Assembly: GCF_008974245.1 (NCBI RefSeq)
Contig: NZ_BBZI01000010.1
Coordinates: forward strand, 186,001 to 250,000
Origin: Streptomyces abyssomicinicus
Lineage (GTDB): Bacteria > Actinomycetota > Actinomycetes > Streptomycetales > Streptomycetaceae
DNA length: 64,000 bases
Direction: 5' to 3'
In this document: positions 54,460 through 62,963 of the stretch, piece by piece
Layout of the letters: each line of letters starts with the position of its first letter
Position numbering within the stretch: position 1 is the first letter of the stretch
Notes under the pieces: generated by a model
Databases searched by the model: none
What the model saw: only the letters and a program-made list of their open reading frames with translations
What the model was told of the DNA's origin: nothing
Translations under genes and position numbers: made by a program

Positions 54460-54674
54460 GAGCCGCGAGGAACGGTACGGGGGCGACCGGTGCGACGGCG
54501 AGCACCTGGCCGTCCGGGGCCCGTCGCGGCTCCGGGGCCCTGCCGCCGGGCCACCCCGGCCGACGCCCTTGCCGCACCTGGTGAGCGGCACGTCGCCGCT
54601 CACCGGGGGCCGTCGGCAGGACCGGCGGAACGTCACGGACCCCTGCCGGGTGGCCTCGCGCAGGAGCGAAGGGC

Positions 54675-54709
54675 GACGCCGCCGCCCGGCCGGACCGGGC
54701 GGCGGCGTC
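54675..54709. terminator. Terminator between convergent genes
   Basis: Perfect 15-bp stem (54675-54689 with 54695-54709) around five bases, 15 bp past the stop of the minus-strand gene at 54724. Confidence 0.85.
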
Positions 54710-54723
54710 GGCAGGACGCCGTG

Positions 54724-55356
54724 TCAGGCGGGCAGCACCCGCAGGAACGCCCCGCGCCGCGGCTCGCCCCCGCCGGTCCAGCCGGCGATGACCCCCGCCG
54801 TCACCGCGGCACTCCCCTCGACCTCCGGCGTCTCCTCCAGGACGCGCAGCACCCGCAGGGTGACGCCGTCCAGCGCGACGTCCGTCCATCTCTCCCCGTC
54901 CACGGCCGACACCCAGCCGGCCACGCCGCCCGGCAGCGGGCCGCCGTAGGAGGCCACCACCGACGGGTCCGGGGTGTCGCTCAGGCTCTGCGCCTGAGGC
55001 ACCGAGCGCCCGCCCAGCAGCGCCACGATCTGCCGCACGGCCACCGGGTCACGGGTGGCGTCGTAGATCCAGCGCGTGCCCAGCACGCCGTGCTCACTGG
55101 TCCCGATCAGGGCCTCCTCGGCCCCCTCCAGCGGCGCGCCCCGGTAGGACATCGGCTGGTGGTACGCGGTGCCGTCGGCGTCCTCGAAGACCGCGAACTC
55201 GATCCCCACCTCCCCGGCCGGGTCGTCGAGCCGGAATCCGCCCGCGCGTTCCAGCCGGGGCGTGTCCGCACCGCGGAACCAGGGGCGGCCGGGCAGCCAC
55301 GCGGTCACCAGCTCCACCTTCGTGGGAGCCATGGTCGTTCGGTGAATAACTGACAT
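54724..55356 (-). CDS. Maltokinase N-terminal cap-like protein
   Basis: 210 residues from ATG 55354-55356 (MSVIHRTTMAPTKVELVTAW). The open frame continues upstream, but this Met starts the conserved sequence. 'LERAGGFRLDDPAGEVGIEF', 'AYHQPMSYRGAPLEGAEEAL', 'IGTSEHGVLGTRWIYDATRD' and 'PQAQSLSDTPDPSV' match the N-cap domain of actinobacterial maltokinases (Pep2/Mak), here without the kinase domain. Stand-alone copies of this cap occur in many Streptomyces and often carry the '1,4-alpha-glucan branching' label by error. It may bind a sugar or regulate a kinase. No trehalose/maltose genes are adjacent. Confidence 0.82.
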   Translation of the reverse strand: MSVIHRTTMAPTKVELVTAWLPGRPWFRGADTPRLERAGGFRLDDPAGEVGIEFAVFEDADGTAYHQPMSYRGAPLEGAEEALIGTSEHGVLGTRWIYDATRDPVAVRQIVALLGGRSVPQAQSLSDTPDPSVVASYGGPLPGGVAGWVSAVDGERWTDVALDGVTLRVLRVLEETPEVEGSAAVTAGVIAGWTGGGEPRRGAFLRVLPA

Positions 55357-55591
55357 GCCTTCATCATTCCAGTTCGGTCGTGAGGTGGAACGGCAGGAGC
55401 TGTGGACGTTTGGCGGTGCGGCCGTCCCGCCGGGCAGCTCCAGCGCGTGCGCCGGCGCGTCGGCGATCCTCCCGTGACCCAGCGGGGCCGACCGGGGCCC
55501 GCACCCCCGCCGCTGCCCTCCGGCGGCACGGGTGCGGGACGTGCGCGCCACGTGACGCGACGCCACCCGGGCCGCGTCCCGCCGCCCCGGC

Positions 55592-55804
55592 TCAGCCCAG
55601 CTTCCGCATCACCCGCGCCGCCGCCTCGCTCTCCGCCGCGGGGACGGAGAGCTCGCTCAGCGTGTCGAGATCGTGGTCCTCGACGAGTTCCGCCTCCCAG
55701 GCGTCGGCGAGCCGCTGCTGCTCCTCACGCGGACGGAGCTCGACGTCCTCACGGTGCTCGGGGCTCAGGGCGTGCAGGAACCGTCCGACGGTGTCCGTCG
55801 TCAT
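55592..55804 (-). CDS. Small conserved-type hypothetical protein (70 residues)
   Basis: From ATG 55802-55804, with GAGGAGG four to five bases upstream, a very good ribosome site. The product 'MTTDTVGRFLHALSPEHRED' then 'VELRPREEQQRLADAWEAEL' and 'VEDHDLDTLSELSVPAAESE' is acidic, helical and Cys-free. I do not know the family. Both the ribosome site and the coding bias (nearly all third positions G or C) support it. It is divergent from the BtrH-like gene at 55998 with a 193-bp spacer and faces the maltokinase-cap gene on the same strand, 235 bp away. Confidence 0.72.
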   Translation of the reverse strand: MTTDTVGRFLHALSPEHREDVELRPREEQQRLADAWEAELVEDHDLDTLSELSVPAAESEAAARVMRKLG

Positions 55805-55997
55805 GCGTCCTCCTCGGTCACTCGGCTCCGGGCCCCGCACCCGTCCACGGCGGCGGCCCGTGAGGCGATCGTGCCCCGCGGCGGCACCGCCCGCCGCGGC
55901 GGCGCGCCGACGCCGCCCGGCACCCGGCGCGGGACCGGGCCCCGGCGGAAACCCGGCCGGCCCGCCGGACGGCCTCCCGGCGCGAGAACATGAGGGG

Positions 55998-56984
55998 GTG
56001 ACCATCGTCGAAGACATCGATCCCCGCGGTACGCGGCACTGCGAGACGTCGGCCCTGGGCGTGCTGCTGCGGCACCGGGGAGCGGACCTGTCGGAGCCCA
56101 TGCTGTTCGGCCTGGGCTCCGGGCTGTCCTTCGTCTACTGGGACAGCAGGAACCTGGACTTCCCGTTCCTTGGCGGACGGGTCAAACCCTTCGAACTCAC
56201 CAGGAACCTGGCCGCCAACCTCGGTCTGGACCTCCAGGTCCGGGAGACGGCCTCCCCGCGCAAGGCGTGGGAGAACGTGACCGGCGCGGTCGACGCCGGT
56301 CACCCGGTCGGCCTGCAACTGGACAGCTACCACCTCGACCACTTCACGACCAAGGTCCACTTCGGCGGCCACGTCGTGGCCCTGTACGGCTACGACGACC
56401 GAAGCGCCCTGCTGGTCGACACCGACCAGCAGGGCGGCGCGGTCTCCACGGGCCTGGCCGCCCTCGCCAGGGCCCGCGCCGCGCGCGGTCCGATGACGGC
56501 CAGGCACCGGTCGTTCACCCTCACCGTCCCCCGGGACGCGCCCGAGCCGCAGAGCCGGATCGTCCCCGCCGTCACCGCCTGCGCGGACGCCTTCCTCCAC
56601 CCGCCCATCGCCAACCTCGGCCACCGGGGCATCGCGAAGGCCGGGAAGCTGGTGCGCACCTGGCTCCGCCGCACCGACGACCCCGGACGGGACCTGCCCC
56701 GGGCCGCCCTCCTGATGGAGGAGGGCGGCACCGGCGGCGCCCTGTTCCGCAACCTCTACCGCGACTTCCTCGCCGAGAGCGCCGAGTCGGTCGGCGGCCC
56801 CCGGCTGCGCACCGGCCACCGGCTCTACACCGAGGCGGCGGCAGGGTGGACGCAGGCCGCCGAACTGATCTCCAGGGCCGGCGCGACGGGGGAGGAGCGG
56901 TACCTGACGGAGGCGGGCGACCTGCTCCTCGGGCTCTCCCGGCTGGAGCGGGAGGCCATGGAGGAGCTGAGCGGCCTCACCTGA
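55998..56984 (+). CDS. BtrH N-terminal domain protein (acyl transferase/Cys hydrolase fold)
   Basis: 328 residues from GTG 55998, placed directly after a purine run that may serve as ribosome site. 'RGTRHCETSALGVLLRHRGA' gives the nucleophile Cys (C15), 'VHFGGHVVALYGYDDRSALL' the His (H125), and 'LLVDTDQQGGAVSTGLAALA' the Asp (D141 or D143). This is the BtrH_N papain-like fold, followed by a helical DUF4872 domain (residues about 190-320). BtrH moves a gamma-glutamyl-AHBA side chain from an acyl carrier protein to the antibiotic butirosin. Here no carrier protein or aminoglycoside genes are close, so donor and acceptor are unknown. It may tailor a small peptide or amino compound. Confidence 0.85.
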   Translation: MTIVEDIDPRGTRHCETSALGVLLRHRGADLSEPMLFGLGSGLSFVYWDSRNLDFPFLGGRVKPFELTRNLAANLGLDLQVRETASPRKAWENVTGAVDAGHPVGLQLDSYHLDHFTTKVHFGGHVVALYGYDDRSALLVDTDQQGGAVSTGLAALARARAARGPMTARHRSFTLTVPRDAPEPQSRIVPAVTACADAFLHPPIANLGHRGIAKAGKLVRTWLRRTDDPGRDLPRAALLMEEGGTGGALFRNLYRDFLAESAESVGGPRLRTGHRLYTEAAAGWTQAAELISRAGATGEERYLTEAGDLLLGLSRLEREAMEELSGLT

Positions 56985-56987
56985 CGG

Positions 56988-58775
56988 TCAGTCCCTCTCG
57001 CGTGTCCAGCCGTCCGCCGTCACCCGGGCCAGGTCGGCCGGACGGGCGTCCGCGTACAGCAGGGCGCCCCGGGAGGCGACCTTCTGCGCGCCGACGTACA
57101 CCCCGCGGCCGACGTACCGTGCGTCGGTGGTGTACCGCCAGCGCACCGACGTCGCCGCGGAGACCGGCAGCTGGGCGGCGAAGCGGTGCCAGACACGGCC
57201 GTTGAAGCCGGACACCCTGCCGTCGGCGCGGGCGACGTCCTGCTTCCCTCGCGGGGCCCGGGTGGTGAACGGCAGGGGCAGCCAGGTGGCGCCGCCGTCC
57301 GTGGAGACCTCGGCGCACAGCACGTCGTACGTGGCCTCGGTGTCCCACCACAGGTCGCCGGTGAGCCGGGCTCCCGCCGAGGTGTCGAGCGCGGGCAGGG
57401 TCAGCACGGCGGTCGCGGCGGTGGTCATGCCGCCGAACCAGGCCGCGGCCCCGTGCGCGGGCCGCACCGCGACCGCCCGTGCCATCCGCTCGCCCGCCGC
57501 CTGCCGCGGCGCCGAACCGGACCGCCAGGTGCGCACCGGGTGCACCGAGTTGCCGAGCAGGACGAGGAACGAGTCGGTGGTGGGGTCCAGCACGATGCAG
57601 GTGCCGGTGAAACCGGTGTGGCCGGCGGTGCGCGGGGTGGCCATGGCACCCATGTACCAGTGCTGGTTCAGCTCGAAGCCCAGCCCGTGGCTGTCGCCGG
57701 GGAAATCGGTGTTGAAGTCGGAGAACAGCAGCTCCACCGAGCGCTCGGACAGGATGCGGACCCCGCCGTACTCGCCGCCGTTGAGCAGGGTGCGGGCCAG
57801 CACCGCCAGGTCCCAGGCGCAGGAGAAGACCCCGGCGTGACCGGCCACACCACCCATGGCGTAGGCGTTCTCGTCGTGCACCTCGCCCCACACCAGGCCC
57901 CGGTCCAGGCCCGCCCACGGCGGCCGGGACACCTCCGTGGCGGCGATCCGCGGCCGCCAGTCGGCCGGCGGGTTGTAGCGGGTGCGGGTCAGCTCCAGCG
58001 GGCCGGTGAGTTCCTCGGCGAGCAGCGCGTCCAGCGGCTTGCCGGTCACCCGCTCGAGCACCAGCTGGAGAGTGATCAGACTGAGGTCCGAGTACCGGTA
58101 GACGGTGCCGGGCGGGTCGGTGGGCTCCACCGCCCACAGCGCGCGGAGCATCGCCTCGCGGTCGGGCTGCCGGTACAGGGCGATCCAGGCGGGCATCCCC
58201 GAGGTGTGCGTCAGCAGGTGACGGATCGTGACGTCCTGCTTGCCGCCGCCGGCGAACTCCGGGACGTAACGCGCGGCCGGGGCCTCCAGCTCGATCCGGC
58301 CGCGCTCCAGCTGCTGCACCACCAGCAGCGAGGTGAACAGCTTGGACAGGGACGCCAGGTCGTACACGGTGTCCGGGGTGGCGTCGATCTGCTCCTCGGG
58401 CGGGAACTCCACGGCCCGGCCGGTGGCCGCGTCGTAGTCGGAGTACCGGACCGCCCTGCCGACCGCGGTCTCGAGCGCCACGGTCCCGCCGCGCCCGGCG
58501 AGCACCACCGCGCCCGCCCAGTACGGGTGGGCGGGGGAGGGGCCCAGATACTTCTCGGCCACCGCCGTGATCTCCGCGAGCCGTTCCCCGAGGAGCCCGG
58601 CACGCGCGGCCGACCCGCGCCGCAGCACCGGCCGCGGCCCGGCGCCCGCCGCGTCACCGGGCGGCCGCCCGGCCGCCGACGCGGTGCCGCCGCCGAGGGG
58701 TGCCACCACCACCGCACCTCCCAGGGCCAGGGCCCCTGCTCCGAACCGGCGTCTGCTGATCCCTCTGCGCTGCAC
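56988..58775 (-). CDS. Tat-exported serine hydrolase (beta-lactamase/PBP fold) with C-terminal beta domain
   Basis: 595 residues from GTG 58773-58775, chosen because GGAGGT stands four to five bases before it; ATG 58802 in frame has none. Twin-arginine signal: 'ISRRRFGAGALALGGAVVVA' (residues 6-25), then 'GGGTASAAG' as cleavage region. Catalytic pattern: S142-L-S-K145 in 'YDLASLSKLFTSLL', Y228-S-D in 'TVYRYSDLSLITLQ', and 'TAGHTGFTGTCIVLDP' as the third box (HTG). Residues about 465-595 are an added beta-sandwich. Such enzymes are D-amino peptidases or esterases that work on cell-wall or secreted substrates. It ends three bases from the convergent BtrH-like gene. Confidence 0.88.
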   Translation of the reverse strand: MQRRGISRRRFGAGALALGGAVVVAPLGGGTASAAGRPPGDAAGAGPRPVLRRGSAARAGLLGERLAEITAVAEKYLGPSPAHPYWAGAVVLAGRGGTVALETAVGRAVRYSDYDAATGRAVEFPPEEQIDATPDTVYDLASLSKLFTSLLVVQQLERGRIELEAPAARYVPEFAGGGKQDVTIRHLLTHTSGMPAWIALYRQPDREAMLRALWAVEPTDPPGTVYRYSDLSLITLQLVLERVTGKPLDALLAEELTGPLELTRTRYNPPADWRPRIAATEVSRPPWAGLDRGLVWGEVHDENAYAMGGVAGHAGVFSCAWDLAVLARTLLNGGEYGGVRILSERSVELLFSDFNTDFPGDSHGLGFELNQHWYMGAMATPRTAGHTGFTGTCIVLDPTTDSFLVLLGNSVHPVRTWRSGSAPRQAAGERMARAVAVRPAHGAAAWFGGMTTAATAVLTLPALDTSAGARLTGDLWWDTEATYDVLCAEVSTDGGATWLPLPFTTRAPRGKQDVARADGRVSGFNGRVWHRFAAQLPVSAATSVRWRYTTDARYVGRGVYVGAQKVASRGALLYADARPADLARVTADGWTRERD

Positions 58776-58891
58776 AGGACCTCCGAAAGAATCTTTCACC
58801 ATGACCCGCGGGCGCTGAAACCTTCCTTCTGTGACCGTGTTCTGTCAATAGGGCCCGCCGCGGCCGCCCCCGTGCCCCCCCGGGCACGGCC

Positions 58892-58924
58892 GCGGCCCGC
58901 CCGGAAGGTTCCCGGACGGGCCGC
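58892..58924. terminator. Hairpin past the end of the nuclease gene
   Basis: GCGGCCCG-C-CCGG (58892-58904) pairs with CCGG-A-CGGGCCGC (58912-58924), 13 positions with one mismatch, about 40 bp after the nuclease stop (58967) on the minus strand. Confidence 0.7.
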
Positions 58925-58966
58925 GGCGCGTGGAGCGGGGGCCGTCACGTGCGGCCCTTCCTGACG

Positions 58967-61399
58967 TTACTTGCGGCCCTTCTTGACGTCGATCCGCACG
59001 ACCTGCGGGTCGTGGTCGCTCGCCTGGTCGGCGAACTCGGCGTTCAGGTGCACGATGTCGTAGTCGTAGGCGACCACCGACGGGCTGACCAGCGTCTGGT
59101 CCAGCGTCTGCGAGTTGCCCTCGAAGACGTAGGTGTAACGCTCCTTCTCGGGCAGCGTGTTCACGAGAGGCGTCAGCAGGGAGCCGTCGCCGGTCATGAT
59201 CCCGGTGGTCCTCGAGAACTGGAAGTCGTTGATGTCGCCGAGGACGATCACCTTCGCCTTCGGGTCGGCCGCCAGCAGCTCCGCGACGAAGTCCCGGACC
59301 TCCTGCGCCTGCTGGTGACGCTGCTCCTCGGAGGAACGCGAGGGCTCCTGGTAGCGGCCGTGCATCGGGGCGTCGCCACCCTTGGAGGCGAAGTGGTTGG
59401 CGATCACGAAGACCCGCTCGCCGCGGAACTTGAACTCGCCCACCAGCGGCTTGCGGCTGTTCGCCCAGGCGTCGCTCGCCGGGTCGATCCGGCCCGGGGA
59501 GACGCTCAGCTCGGCGCCCTTGCGGGTGGCGACGACCTCGGTGGCGGTGTCCGCGTCCCCGCCCGGACGGTCGGTGAACGCGACGCGCTCCTCGTTGTAG
59601 AGGAACACCTGGCGGATGTTGCCGCCCGGCTCGCCGCCGTCCGCCTTGTCCCGCGGGGCGACGTAGCGCCAGCTGTAGCGGGGGCCGCCGGCCGCGGTGA
59701 TCGCGTCGGTGAAGCGCGTCAGGGTCTGCTCGGAGGTGACCGTGCCGTCGTCGGTGGCGCCGTTGTCGTCCTGGATCTCCTCCAGCGCGACGACGTCCGG
59801 CGCGGCCAGGTTGACCGCGATGCCCTCCGCCAGGCGGTCGAACTTCTCCTGCGGGTCCAGGGCGTCCAGGTTCTCCACGTTGTACGTGGCGATCGCCAGC
59901 TCCTTGCCGAGCTGCCGGCGCGTCACCTCGCGCTCCAGGCCGCCCGGGACGTGCGAGCCCATCTCGGTGGCCATCAGGGTGTAGCCGCCGTAGGAGTCGT
60001 AGTCGAGCGGGCCGGTGGTGGCGCCGGCCAGCGTGTCGCCGACGTTCGCCTCGGGGACCGCGGGGCCGAGCGACTCGATCTTGACGCGGCCGGAGTTCTG
60101 GCCGTCGTAGCCCAGGTACACGGTGCCGCCGCGGACCGAGGGGTTCTGCTCGGGCCTGGCGGTGACGTACACCTCGTCGTACTCGGTGGTCGCGCCGACC
60201 ACCCGGGCGTCGCCGACCTGGACCCGCATGCCCTCGGCGGACTCCAGGAAGTCCAGGGCGTACACGGCCGGCTGGAGCGGCAGGTCCTCGATGGAGCCGC
60301 CGCCCGCCTCGGGGGTGTAGTCGTCCGCCAGGTTCGCCGGACCGAGCACGACGGGAGCCGGGAGCGGGTTGCCGGAGGAGAGGACCGAGGTCTTCGGGCC
60401 CGAGATCTGGGTGATCGACTGGGTCGTGCTGGTCGGCGCGTACTCCGCGACCTTGCCGCTGACCAGGACGCTGTCGCCGGTCCGCACGGCCGGGGCGGCG
60501 GAGCCGGTGTAGACGAAGACCGCCTCGCTGGTGCGGGCGTCGGCGTCGGCCTGCGGGTCCTGGATCCAGAAGCCCCGGGAGCCGCTGTCGCGCACGCCGA
60601 TCACGATGCCGGGCACGTTGGTGACCGTCTGGCCGGTCAGCGGGGAACGGCGGGTGGTGCCCTGGATGTCGTGGACGCGGACCGCTCCGGGCTCGCCGGG
60701 TTCGCCGGGCTCCTCGCCGCCGCCCTCGCCCGCCCCCGGGGTCTCGCCCTTGGCGTTGACCGGGGTGGGGACGCCCGCGGTGAGGTCGGCGGCGTTGTCG
60801 TCGGTGTCGGCGAGCGAGGCGCCGCGGGCCACCGAGGCGGTGTTGGAGGCACCCGCGACCGGGCTGCCCTCACGGACGGCGGCGGTGCCGAAGCCGACCA
60901 GGTCCACGATCCGCTCGTCCGCCGCGCAGTCGGCCGCGGTCCGGCAGCTGAGCTCGTCGGTGCCGGCCACCAGGGCGACGGTGCCGGTGGTGCCGCTCAT
61001 CGCGATCGAGCCGGAGGCGTCGGGGGTGGGCAGTGCCGTGGTGCCACCGGCGCCCTGGGCCTCGGCGATCAGGTAACGGCCGCCCGGGGCTATGGACCCG
61101 GTGATCCGGGTGATGCTCCAGCGGGAGGTCGCCGAGGGGGAGCCCGGCAGGTACTGCACGCTGTAGCCGGACAGGTCCACGGCAGTCGCCCCGGCGTTGC
61201 CCAGCTCGATGAAGTCACGGGTGAGCGTGGCCCCGGAGTTGCCGCCGCCCCCGTACACCTCGGCGACCACCGCGCCGCCGGAGGGGGCGGCGAAGGCCTG
61301 GGGCAGCGGAGTCAGCACGAAGGCGCCGGCCGCCCCCGTCGCCGTGAGGGCCTGTGCGGCATGGCGCCAACGCGCTCTTCTGTCACCCGACTTGGGCAC
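58967..61399 (-). CDS. Large secreted endonuclease/exonuclease/phosphatase with lamin-tail domain (ExeM/NucH-like)
   Basis: 810 residues from GTG 61397-61399, with GAGGAG eight bases upstream. Signal peptide: 'RRARWRHAAQALTATGAAGA' then 'PLPQAFAAPS'. Residues about 40-170 are a lamin-tail domain ('RDFIELGNAGATAVDLSGYS'). A Gly/Glu/Pro linker (about 215-235) follows, then an OB-fold DNA-binding region. Residues about 510-805 are the nuclease: 'ELAIATYNVENLDALDPQEK', 'DVVALEEIQDDNGATDDGTV', 'VFVIANHFASKGGDAPMHGR', 'AKVIVLGDINDFQFSRTTGI', 'EFADQASDHDPQVVRIDVKK' (catalytic Asn, Glu, His, Asp). It degrades extracellular DNA or RNA, releasing phosphate or clearing biofilm. Monocistronic. Confidence 0.92.
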   Translation of the reverse strand: MPKSGDRRARWRHAAQALTATGAAGAFVLTPLPQAFAAPSGGAVVAEVYGGGGNSGATLTRDFIELGNAGATAVDLSGYSVQYLPGSPSATSRWSITRITGSIAPGGRYLIAEAQGAGGTTALPTPDASGSIAMSGTTGTVALVAGTDELSCRTAADCAADERIVDLVGFGTAAVREGSPVAGASNTASVARGASLADTDDNAADLTAGVPTPVNAKGETPGAGEGGGEEPGEPGEPGAVRVHDIQGTTRRSPLTGQTVTNVPGIVIGVRDSGSRGFWIQDPQADADARTSEAVFVYTGSAAPAVRTGDSVLVSGKVAEYAPTSTTQSITQISGPKTSVLSSGNPLPAPVVLGPANLADDYTPEAGGGSIEDLPLQPAVYALDFLESAEGMRVQVGDARVVGATTEYDEVYVTARPEQNPSVRGGTVYLGYDGQNSGRVKIESLGPAVPEANVGDTLAGATTGPLDYDSYGGYTLMATEMGSHVPGGLEREVTRRQLGKELAIATYNVENLDALDPQEKFDRLAEGIAVNLAAPDVVALEEIQDDNGATDDGTVTSEQTLTRFTDAITAAGGPRYSWRYVAPRDKADGGEPGGNIRQVFLYNEERVAFTDRPGGDADTATEVVATRKGAELSVSPGRIDPASDAWANSRKPLVGEFKFRGERVFVIANHFASKGGDAPMHGRYQEPSRSSEEQRHQQAQEVRDFVAELLAADPKAKVIVLGDINDFQFSRTTGIMTGDGSLLTPLVNTLPEKERYTYVFEGNSQTLDQTLVSPSVVAYDYDIVHLNAEFADQASDHDPQVVRIDVKKGRK

Positions 61400-61535
61400 G
61401 ATTCGTACTCCTCGGAAGGAACCCGCCGCGTAGGGCCGCGGAGCGGGCGAAATGACACAACGGGAAAGTCGACTCAAGTTACGCGCGTAGAAACAGAGCT
61501 GCCAAGAGGTCGCGCGTTAAATCTCTGGAATCGCC

Positions 61536-61563
61536 GGATGAACTGTAGCCGGAACGGGTGAAC
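61536..61563 (-). promoter_or_regulatory. GTTCAYCC direct repeat upstream of nuclease (weak PHO-box-like element)
   Basis: On the minus strand GTTCACCC (61556-61563) and GTTCATCC (61536-61543) are 20 bp apart, toward the nuclease gene. PhoP boxes use GTTCA units at an 11-bp period; 20 is off by two from two periods, so this is only a hint. Confidence 0.25.
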
Positions 61564-61590
61564 GCGGGCCCCCTGGACCGCCCCTGGAGT

Positions 61591-61602
61591 GAACGATCGT
61601 TC
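61591..61602. promoter_or_regulatory. LexA-box-like palindrome upstream of the P450 gene
   Basis: GAACGATCGTTC is a perfect 12-bp palindrome of the form GAAC-N4-GTTC, which is the actinobacterial/Bacillus LexA (SOS) box core. It lies 75 bp before the P450 start and 192 bp before the divergent nuclease start. TetR-type regulators can use similar sites. Confidence 0.5.
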
Positions 61603-61676
61603 GCGCCCTGTTCGCGCCGGGGAGCGTGTCGTACCGTACGGCTCCCGGGACGCCCGACAGCGTGGAGGTGGCGCGG

Positions 61677-62897
<1,221 letters not shown>

Positions 62898-62963
62898 GAC
62901 GGCTGAGACGAGGAGCACCGGGCGCGCCACCCGCTTCGGGCCGCGGGGCGAAGGGCTGACAGC

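Noticed and set aside
61626..61676. Upstream in-frame start for the P450 (MSYRTAPGT...)
   Set aside because: No ribosome site; ATG 61677 has GGAGGT at the right distance and matches the usual N-terminal length.
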